Positions 50,665 to 57,655 of a stretch of DNA of 64,000 nt are shown here, piece by piece. The notes under the pieces are model-generated. The model was not told the DNA's origin. It did no database searches and saw only the letters and a program-made list of their open reading frames with translations. The stretch is from JBGTFE01 sp036403235 (GTDB lineage Bacteria; Acidobacteriota; Blastocatellia; Pyrinomonadales; Pyrinomonadaceae): contig DASWRI010000066.1 of the NCBI GenBank assembly GCA_036403235.1, positions 4,186 through 68,185 on the forward strand, read 5' to 3'. How positions within the stretch are numbered: position 1 is the stretch's first letter; every line of letters begins with the position of its first letter. A program made the translations under genes and the position numbers.

Positions 50665-52911
50665 ATGATATCTGACAATCGGGAGTCGAATTTATTCGAG
50701 GGCGACAAGGATTTTTACAGGCGGCATCTGGAAGCCATATCCAAAAACGCGACGCTCGCTTTTTTTATAATGGACGCGAGCCAGCACTGCGTTTTTATGA
50801 ATCCGGCGGCGGAAGATTTGACGGGTTTTGCTTTTGAAGAATTGCAGGGAAAGCCGCTTCATTATTTTGTTCATCACACGCGCCCGGACGGCAGCCCGTA
50901 TCCTCTGGAAGAATGTCCGATTGACCGCGTCTTGCCGCAAAATTATCGGCAGCAGGGCGAGGAGATTTTCGTTCGACCTGACGGCTCGTTTTATCCGGTC
51001 GCTTTTACCGCCAGCCCGATTCGCGAAAACGGAAAAACCGTCGGAACGATTATCGAGCTGCGCAACGTCGAGCAGGAGAGAGAGTCGGCTCACGAACTGA
51101 GAACAATCGCCGAGGAAAGAGAAAAACTGCTTATTGCCGAGCGTGCCGCGCGCGAGGAAAGCGAAACGCTGCGCCGCATCGGACAGATAATTTCCGCCGA
51201 GCTCGATTTGCATAAAATCGTTCAGGAAGTGACTGACGCCGCCACCGAATTGACGAAAGCGCAGTTTGGCGCGTTTTTCTACAACGTGCTCGACGAAAAC
51301 GGCGAGAGCTATACGCTCTACACGCTTTCGGGCGTCCCGATTGAAAAGTTCTCCAACTTCCCGATGCCGCGCGCGACCAAGCTTTTCGGCCCGACCTTTC
51401 GCGGCGAAGGAACGATTCGCATCGCAAACGTCAGAGAAGACGCGCGTTTCGGCAAAAATCCGCCGTATAAAGGAATGCCCGAAGGCCATCTGCCGGTCGT
51501 CAGTTATCTGGCGGTTCCGGTCAATTCGCGCGCGGGCGAAGTTTTGGGCGGGCTTTTTTTCGGCCACGAAAAAGAAAACGTTTTCAGCGAGCAATCCGAG
51601 CGAATCGTCGAAGGTCTGGCGGCGCAGGCGGCCGTCGCGATGGACAACGCGCGGCTTTTCGAATCAATCAAGCAGGAGCGCTCGAAAGCCGAAGCGGCGG
51701 CCGAGGAAAACGAGCGACTTTTTATGGACGCCAAGGAAGCGAATCGCTTGAAAGACGAATTTCTGGCGACCATCTCGCACGAGCTTCGAACGCCGCTCAA
51801 CGCCATCACCGGCTGGTCGAGTATGCTTATGTCGCAGTCGCTGGGCGAAGAAGACCGCCTGCGCGCAATCGAGACAATCAACCGCAACGCGCGCGTTCAG
51901 GCTCAAATCATCGACGATATTCTTGACGTTTCGCGCATCATCACCGGAAAATTACGGCTCGACATTCAACTGATTGACCCGAGCCGCGTCATAGAATCAG
52001 CGGTCGAATCGGCGCGTCCCGCCGCCGAAGCCAGAGGCATCCGCCTTCAAATGATGCTCGACCCGCAGGCCGGGCCGGTTTCGGGCGACCCGAATCGTCT
52101 CCAGCAGGTCATCTGGAATCTTTTGACCAACGCCATCAAATTTACGCCGAAAGGCGGGCGCGCCCAGCTTCGCCTGGAGAGAGTCAACTCGCACGTCGAA
52201 ATCTCGGTCAGCGACAACGGGCAGGGCATCTCGGCCGATTTTCTGCCGCACGTTTTCGAGCGTTTTCGCCAGAGCGATTCGACCACATCGCGCCGTCACG
52301 GCGGTCTCGGTCTGGGACTCTCAATCGTCCGCCAGCTCGTCGAAATGCACGGCGGAAGCGTTTCGGTGACGAGTCCCGGCGAAGGACAGGGCGCGACGTT
52401 TGTCGTGACGCTCCCGATTGCCGTCGTCAGAAGCAAATCTTTCGGCGAGAATAACAAGGACGAGCGCGTTCATCCGAAGACAAGCGAGCACGCCGTCGCG
52501 TTTGATTGCCCGCCGCAGCTCAAAGGCCTGCGCGTTTTGTGCGTTGACGACGAAAAGGACGCGCGCGAACTGCTGACGGCGGTTCTCGAACAATGCGACG
52601 CCGAAACGCTCGCCGTCGCATCGACCGCCGAAGCTCTCTCGGCAATCGACGAATTTAACCCGCATATTTTAGTCAGCGACATCGGTATGCCCGTCGAGGA
52701 CGGCTACGAGCTCATCCGGCAGGTGCGCGAAAAAGAGCTGCTCCATCACCGGAAACGCATCCCGGCCGTCGCGCTGACCGCTTACGCGCGCGTCGAAGAC
52801 CGCCTGCGGGCGCTTTCCGCCGGTTTTCAGATGCACGTCCCGAAACCGGTCGAGCCGGCCGAGCTGGCCGCCGTCATCGCCAGCCTGACCGATTGGAAAG
52901 CGGAACAATAA
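50665..52911 (+). CDS. Hybrid sensor histidine kinase (PAS-GAF-HisKA-HATPase-REC)
   Basis: A 748-residue cytoplasmic signalling protein. It has a PAS domain (about 25-135; FFIMDASQHCVFMNPAAEDL) with a PAC-like tail, a short coiled coil, a GAF domain (about 180-335; YLAVPVNSRAGEVLGGLFFG), HisKA with His372 in ISHELRTPLN, an ATPase domain (N box LLTNAIKF, DNGQGISADF, GGLGLGLSIV) and a receiver domain (about 620-740) with Asp672 in LVSDIGMP. It autophosphorylates on His and passes phosphate to its own receiver. No membrane segment is present, so a soluble cue is likely. No partner regulator is adjacent; the 21-bp array 3 follows. Confidence 0.95.
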   Translation: MISDNRESNLFEGDKDFYRRHLEAISKNATLAFFIMDASQHCVFMNPAAEDLTGFAFEELQGKPLHYFVHHTRPDGSPYPLEECPIDRVLPQNYRQQGEEIFVRPDGSFYPVAFTASPIRENGKTVGTIIELRNVEQERESAHELRTIAEEREKLLIAERAAREESETLRRIGQIISAELDLHKIVQEVTDAATELTKAQFGAFFYNVLDENGESYTLYTLSGVPIEKFSNFPMPRATKLFGPTFRGEGTIRIANVREDARFGKNPPYKGMPEGHLPVVSYLAVPVNSRAGEVLGGLFFGHEKENVFSEQSERIVEGLAAQAAVAMDNARLFESIKQERSKAEAAAEENERLFMDAKEANRLKDEFLATISHELRTPLNAITGWSSMLMSQSLGEEDRLRAIETINRNARVQAQIIDDILDVSRIITGKLRLDIQLIDPSRVIESAVESARPAAEARGIRLQMMLDPQAGPVSGDPNRLQQVIWNLLTNAIKFTPKGGRAQLRLERVNSHVEISVSDNGQGISADFLPHVFERFRQSDSTTSRRHGGLGLGLSIVRQLVEMHGGSVSVTSPGEGQGATFVVTLPIAVVRSKSFGENNKDERVHPKTSEHAVAFDCPPQLKGLRVLCVDDEKDARELLTAVLEQCDAETLAVASTAEALSAIDEFNPHILVSDIGMPVEDGYELIRQVREKELLHHRKRIPAVALTAYARVEDRLRALSAGFQMHVPKPVEPAELAAVIASLTDWKAEQ

Positions 52912-52966
52912 AGACGAGTTTAAATAATTTCCGTTAGTTTTGCGGTTGCCGTTCGGAACTCAATCG

Positions 52967-53197
52967 ATGGAGCAAAAAACTCCAACGGTGCAATTAAAAG
53001 CTCCAACTTTGGTGCTCGGAACGCCAAGATTGGAGCAAAAAGCCTCAATCATGAAGCAAAAAGCCCCAATCATGGAGCAAAAAACTCGATTGATGAAGCA
53101 AAAAGCCTCAACGTTGGAGCAAATAACCGCAACGATGGAGTAAAAAGCGTCATTAATGGAGTAAAAAGCCCCATCGCTGATGCTTTTTACTCCATCG
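52967..53197. repeat. Degenerate tandem array with exact 21-bp period (array 3)
   Basis: Eleven contiguous 21-bp units begin at 52967, 52988, 53009, 53030, 53051, 53072, 53093, 53114, 53135, 53156 and 53177. The consensus is ATGGAGCAAAAAGCCCCAATC. The last unit is inverted, and with the previous one forms a 14-bp stem (53156-53169/53182-53195). The outer ends are an 18-bp inverted repeat with one mismatch (52961-52978/53184-53201). The remainder of the 585-bp spacer (52912-53496) has no gene; a TATAAT at 53317 is the only promoter-like site. Confidence 0.92.
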
Positions 53198-53496
53198 ATT
53201 GATTTGCACAAACTCGCGGCTTGAAGATTTTGGCGCGCCTTTTCAATCGATTTATCTCAAACCCACAACCCTTCTTTTATGTCATCTGGCCGACAAAAAT
53301 ATTCTTTTCGGGCGAGTATAATTTCTATTTAAACATCATTGATGATTGAAAAATCAGAAGTCGATTAATTCCTGCCAAAGCTTACTAATCAAAACAATAA
53401 TTTTTTTGATATTGACCAGGCATCACGAATTTTGTGCCCGGGGCTGGGGATAATTTCGGCTTCGCAGAAGAAATCGAACAAGGAAGGGAAGGAAAT

Positions 53497-54069
53497 ATGA
53501 ACACGGGAACACAAAAACAAACCGAAGAACAGGGATTTGAAAATCAAACCGCATCCGGCGAATCAGCAAACAATCAAACAAACTCGGAAACGACTTCGCA
53601 GACGGATTTAACCGAACTCAAATACAGAGATGTCGGAAACGTCGGCACGGCGAAATTTGCCAAAGGCCTCGGCTTATTCAGCATCGCGCTCGGGCTGGCC
53701 GAAGTGATTGCTCCGGCGCAGATGGGCGAGCTTATCGGCGTCAGCCCGCGTTTTCGCACGATTCTGCCGGCCTTTGGCCTGCGCGAGATTGCAAGCGGCC
53801 TCGGCATTCTGATGCAGGCGAAACCGACCGAATCGGTCTGGTCGCGCGTCGCCGGCGACGCGATTGACCTGGCCTATCTCGGCGCGGCTTTTGCGGGCGA
53901 GGAAAACAACAAAAAAAGGCTGACCGGCGCGGCGATAGCCGTTCTCGGCGTGACCGCTCTCGACATACTCTGCGCGCAGCAGCTCAGCTCGCAGGAATGG
54001 AGCGATTTTGACGGAAACGTTTTAGCGCCGACGACGGTCGGACAAGCTTCGGCGCGACAATCGATGTAG
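53497..54069 (+). CDS. Membrane protein paired with alcohol dehydrogenase
   Basis: A 190-residue protein. The first 50 residues are polar (Gln/Thr/Asn/Glu), then three or four membrane helices follow (GLGLFSIALGLAEVIAP, FGLREIASGLGILM, DLAYLGAAFAG, AIAVLGVTALDIL). It resembles the membrane part found in cyclase/dehydrase-type proteins that neighbour zinc alcohol dehydrogenases. ATG 53497 has a good ribosome site (GGAAGGGAAGG). It is followed after 96 bp, including a hairpin, by the zinc dehydrogenase gene. Confidence 0.75.
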   Translation: MNTGTQKQTEEQGFENQTASGESANNQTNSETTSQTDLTELKYRDVGNVGTAKFAKGLGLFSIALGLAEVIAPAQMGELIGVSPRFRTILPAFGLREIASGLGILMQAKPTESVWSRVAGDAIDLAYLGAAFAGEENNKKRLTGAAIAVLGVTALDILCAQQLSSQEWSDFDGNVLAPTTVGQASARQSM

Positions 54070-54072
54070 AAA

Positions 54073-54139
54073 AGAGGTCAGAGGTTAAAGATTAGAGGTC
54101 AGGTTTGTTTTTTTTACCAGGCTCTAACCTCTGACCTCT
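54073..54139. repeat. Heptamer inverted repeat (AGAGGTC words)
   Basis: AGAGGTC, AGAGGTT, AAAGATT, AGAGGTC (54073-54100) are followed by TAACCTCTGACCTCT (54125-54139). The outer 15 bp (54073-54087/54125-54139) pair perfectly. It lies between the membrane protein and the dehydrogenase genes. Confidence 0.88.
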
Positions 54140-54165
54140 CTTGTTAGTAATTAAGGGAGAAAATT

Positions 54166-55371
54166 ATGAAAGCATTATGTTGGTTCGGAACAAACGACGT
54201 GCGCGTCGAAGAAGTTCCCGACCCGAAAATATTGGATTCGCGCGACGCGATTGTAAAAATTACCTCGACCGCCATCTGCGGCTCGGATTTGCACCTGCTG
54301 GACGGTTATATGCCGACGATGGAAAAAGGCGACATTCTCGGGCACGAACCGATGGGCGAAGTCGTCGAAGTCGGCTCGGGCGTCGGAAACTTAAAAGTCG
54401 GCGACCGCGTCGTCGTGCCGTTTACGATTTCCTGCGGAAATTGTTTTTTCTGTCAAAAAGGACTGTATTCGTGCTGCGACACGTCGAATCCGAACGCAAA
54501 AATCGCGCAGGAAGTGATGGGACATTCGCCGGCCGGAATTTTCGGATATTCACATTTAACCGGCGGATTTGCGGGCGGGCAAGCCGAATATCTGCGCGTC
54601 CCCTTTGCCGATGTGGGGCCGATAAAAATTCCCGACGGCCTGCCCGACGAAAAGGTTCTGTTTCTCTCCGACGCGTTTCCGACCGGATATATGGCGGCGG
54701 AAAACGCCGATATCGAAGACGGCGATACGGTCGCCGTCTGGGGCATGGGGCCGGTCGGGCAGTTTGCCGTCAAATCGGCGTGGATGCTCGGCGCGGGGCG
54801 CGTCATTGCGATTGACAACGTGCCCGAACGGCTTGAAATGGCCGAGCGCGAAAGCAATGCCGAAACGATAAATTTTGATGAAGTCAACGTCTACGACACG
54901 CTGCAGGAGATGACCAGCGGACGCGGGCCTGACCGATGCATCGATGCCGTCGGCTGCGAGGCGCTCGCGGGCGGCACGCCCGACGGAACTGTCGACGCGG
55001 TAAAAACGGCGACGTTTCTCGCCACCGACCGGCCGCACGTCATTCGCCAGATGATTTGGAGCTGCCGCAAGGCCGGAACAATATCGATGCCGGGCGTTTA
55101 TGTCGGCGCGGGCGACAAAATCCCGATTGGCGCGTTTATGAATAAAGGTTTGACGTGGAAAACCGGGCAGACGCATATGCAGAAATATATGCCGATGCTG
55201 CTCGAAAAAATCGAAAACGGCGAGATTGACCCGTCCTTTATCATCACGCACGAAATGTCGCTCGAAGACGCGGCAAAGGGCTACGAGATGTTCAAGCACA
55301 AACAGGATTCGTGCATCAAGGTCGTGCTCAAACCGGGAATGAGCACCAACGGAAACGGGAAAGTTCATTAA
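54166..55371 (+). CDS. Zinc-dependent alcohol/formaldehyde dehydrogenase-like protein
   Basis: A 401-residue medium-chain dehydrogenase. It has the catalytic-zinc segment ICGSDLHLLDGYMP and GHEPMGEVVEVG, the structural-zinc cysteines in SCGNCFFCQKGLYSCC, and the NAD motif VWGMGPVGQFAVKSAW. The length and layout fit the glutathione-independent formaldehyde dehydrogenase group. It oxidises an alcohol or aldehyde with NAD+; the substrate is unknown. AGGGAG precedes the ATG at 54166. A strong terminator follows at 55401. It is probably coexpressed with the membrane protein upstream. Confidence 0.93.
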   Translation: MKALCWFGTNDVRVEEVPDPKILDSRDAIVKITSTAICGSDLHLLDGYMPTMEKGDILGHEPMGEVVEVGSGVGNLKVGDRVVVPFTISCGNCFFCQKGLYSCCDTSNPNAKIAQEVMGHSPAGIFGYSHLTGGFAGGQAEYLRVPFADVGPIKIPDGLPDEKVLFLSDAFPTGYMAAENADIEDGDTVAVWGMGPVGQFAVKSAWMLGAGRVIAIDNVPERLEMAERESNAETINFDEVNVYDTLQEMTSGRGPDRCIDAVGCEALAGGTPDGTVDAVKTATFLATDRPHVIRQMIWSCRKAGTISMPGVYVGAGDKIPIGAFMNKGLTWKTGQTHMQKYMPMLLEKIENGEIDPSFIITHEMSLEDAAKGYEMFKHKQDSCIKVVLKPGMSTNGNGKVH

Positions 55372-55400
55372 TCAAAATACGACGTAAAATGCCGAAAATT

Positions 55401-55441
55401 AAAAGCGCGTGAAAATATTTATTGTTTTCACGCGCTTTTTT
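55401..55441 (+). terminator. Strong intrinsic terminator
   Basis: AAAAGCGCGTGAAAA (55401-55415) pairs with TTTTCACGCGCTTTT (55425-55439), a perfect 15-bp stem with a 9-nt loop followed by T. It lies 30 bp after the dehydrogenase stop. Confidence 0.92.
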
Positions 55442-55499
55442 TGTATCCGAAAAACACAATTGAAACTTTCTTTTTTCAGCTTTCAATTTTCCGTTAACT

Positions 55500-56810
55500 T
55501 TACGTTTCGCTCAGTAAAGGCTCTGTATCTTCAACATCAACCGCGCCGGACAAAACCTTCTCCGCCCGGCGAGCGTCAAATTCGTTTTCCCATTTCGAAA
55601 CGACGACGGTGGCGACGCCGTTGCCGATTAAATTTGTAATCGAGCGCATTTCCGACATAAAGCGGTCGACGCCCACAAGCAAAGCGATTCCGGCGACGGG
55701 AATCGTGCCGACGCTTGAAAGCGTTGCCGCCAGCGTGATAAAACCGCCGCCCGTGACGGCCGCCGCGCCTTTTGAGGTGAGCATCAGAATCAAGAGAATT
55801 TCGAGTTCCTGATAAAGCGTTAACTGCGTATTTGTCGCCTGCGCGACGAAAATCGCGGCAATCGTCAGATAAATCGCCGTGCCGTCGAGGTTAAACGAAT
55901 AGCCCGACGGAATGACCAGACCGACGACGGATTTCGAACAGCCCAAATCTTCGAGCTTGACCATCATTCGCGGCAGAGCCGACTCGGACGAGGACGTGCC
56001 GAGCACGATTAAAATTTCTTCCTTGATGTAAATTAAAAATTTCCAGAGACTGAAATTGTGAAAATACGCAATCGCGCCGAGGATGACAAAGACGAAAAAC
56101 GCGCTTGTCAGATAAACGCAGAGCATCAATTTGCCGAGCGGCAGAAGCGTTTTGATGCCGTATTTTCCGATGGTAAAAGCCATCGCGCCGAATGCGCCGA
56201 TGGGCGCGGCGCGCATTATGATGGCGATAATTCCGAAAAAAACGTGCGAGATTGAATCGAATGCTTTGATAAGCGGCTTGCCCTTTTCGCCGAACGAGGC
56301 GAGCGCGATGCCGAACAAAACGGCAATCAGCAAAACCTGCAAAATATCGCCGTCGGCAAACGCTCCGATAATCGTGTCGGGAATGATGTGCAGAAGGTGC
56401 TCGGTAGCGGTCATCTGCTGCGCCGTATATTGCTGAATGGCTTTAGCATCGAGACTTTCGGGCGTCGCGTTGATTCCCGCACCCGGCTGAATCGTTCTGA
56501 CGACGATAAGACCGATGACAAGCGCGATGGTCGAGACGACTTCAAAATAAAGCAGCGCCTTCAAACCGACGCGCCCGAGCTTTTTCATATCGCCGATATT
56601 CGCAATGCCGACGACGACCGTCAGAAAAATAATCGGCGCAATCGTCATTTTGATGAGCTTAATAAAAGCATCGCCGAGCGGCTTTGCGGCTTCGCCCAGA
56701 TTCGGGTACAACGCGCCGAGCGCAATACCCAGAATTATACCGACGATAACACGAAAATAGAGGCTTTGAAAAAATCTGTGCGGCGGCGCAGATTCCGAAT
56801 TTGTTGGCAT
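55500..56810 (-). CDS. Dicarboxylate/amino acid:cation symporter (DctA/GltP family)
   Basis: A 436-residue inner-membrane transporter with eight helices and two re-entrant loops. Family signatures are the Ser-rich loop (ILVLGTSSSESALPRMM), the TM7/TM8 region FNLDGTAIYLTIAAIFVAQATN and the late loop AAVTGGGFITLAATLSSVGTIPVAG. It takes up succinate/malate or glutamate/aspartate with Na+ or H+. I chose ATG 56810 (MPTNSESAPP); the upstream in-frame stretch of 30 residues is not membrane-like. It stands alone on the minus strand. Confidence 0.95.
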   Translation of the reverse strand: MPTNSESAPPHRFFQSLYFRVIVGIILGIALGALYPNLGEAAKPLGDAFIKLIKMTIAPIIFLTVVVGIANIGDMKKLGRVGLKALLYFEVVSTIALVIGLIVVRTIQPGAGINATPESLDAKAIQQYTAQQMTATEHLLHIIPDTIIGAFADGDILQVLLIAVLFGIALASFGEKGKPLIKAFDSISHVFFGIIAIIMRAAPIGAFGAMAFTIGKYGIKTLLPLGKLMLCVYLTSAFFVFVILGAIAYFHNFSLWKFLIYIKEEILIVLGTSSSESALPRMMVKLEDLGCSKSVVGLVIPSGYSFNLDGTAIYLTIAAIFVAQATNTQLTLYQELEILLILMLTSKGAAAVTGGGFITLAATLSSVGTIPVAGIALLVGVDRFMSEMRSITNLIGNGVATVVVSKWENEFDARRAEKVLSGAVDVEDTEPLLSET

Positions 56811-56924
56811 AGAACCGAATTTTATCAGTAAAGACGGTGAATAGAAAACTTTTTTTGAGGAAAAAATCTCGGCGCGTAAAATAAAAAAGGGTGGAATCAA
56901 ATCCGTCCTTTTACTCGATTGATT

Positions 56925-57587
56925 TTACTGCGCCTTTTCCCATTTTATTTCCTTGTCGAGACGGCCGAACGCATCCATCATCGGCAGAAATTGAATTGTT
57001 TTTTCATCGACATTGCTCATCACGGTTCGTGTTCCTTTCGGATGCGTCGCCGAAATTTTGCTGTTGCTGATGTTTATCTGCATTCCGTCCTGCCACGATT
57101 TAAAAGCCTCGTTTTCCGTGATGATTTTTGCCAGCGCGTCGAATTGCTCGCCGGAAATTCGCGCCGTCCAGATGGATTTTTCGATTGTTTTAAATTCCTT
57201 TGCGGCCCGGTCGTAGCGTCTGATTTGAACGGTTTTGCGCGCGCCGCCTTCTTTTTCAAACGAAAAATTTATCGTGCATGGTGAGCTTGAGCTGCCGACG
57301 CCGTCCTCGTTTCCGAAATATTCGTTGTAAGTTTTGCGGCATTTCGAGCCTTCTTCAAAATAATTTTTATAAACCGTTTCCAGCGCCAAAACGCTGACCT
57401 CATCGCTTTTAATTTCCACCGGCGAAATCTGTTTTGAAATCGGCGTTACGGCCGGAGACGTTTGCGCAATCGCTTGATTTTTCGGCGTTTCTCTCGATTG
57501 AGCGGTTTTGCAGCCATAGAAAAAGGCGGCAAGCGCCGCCGTTATCATAAAATTAAAAATTAAATTTCCGGTAAATTTTCTTTTCAT
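56925..57587 (-). CDS. Putative lipoprotein of unknown function
   Basis: A 220-residue protein with a hydrophobic leader and a lipobox-like ending (FFYGCK), so probably a lipoprotein. The mature part has a polar Thr/Pro/Gln linker and a compact domain with strands (DEVSVLALETVY, TVQIRRYDR) and a helix (ISGEQFDALAKIITENEAFKS). It resembles the lipoprotein at 8884-9498 in plan, with a helix of the form IS-x-E/G-E in the same place. Function unknown. Monocistronic between the symporter and clpA. Confidence 0.7.
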   Translation of the reverse strand: MKRKFTGNLIFNFMITAALAAFFYGCKTAQSRETPKNQAIAQTSPAVTPISKQISPVEIKSDEVSVLALETVYKNYFEEGSKCRKTYNEYFGNEDGVGSSSSPCTINFSFEKEGGARKTVQIRRYDRAAKEFKTIEKSIWTARISGEQFDALAKIITENEAFKSWQDGMQINISNSKISATHPKGTRTVMSNVDEKTIQFLPMMDAFGRLDKEIKWEKAQ

Positions 57588-57655
57588 AGTGAAGTAATAA
57601 CGAATTCACCGGGAAAATTTGCGGAAAAATTACAAATTTTGAAATTTTATCAGTT

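Noticed and set aside
52940..53143. Open reading frames on both strands of array 3
   Set aside because: Same reason: the periodicity removes stops from whole frames. No start site or codon bias supports them.
52961..53201. Insertion sequence or MITE for array 3
   Set aside because: Terminal inverted repeats exist, but there is no transposase, no target duplication, and the inside is wholly a 21-bp array.
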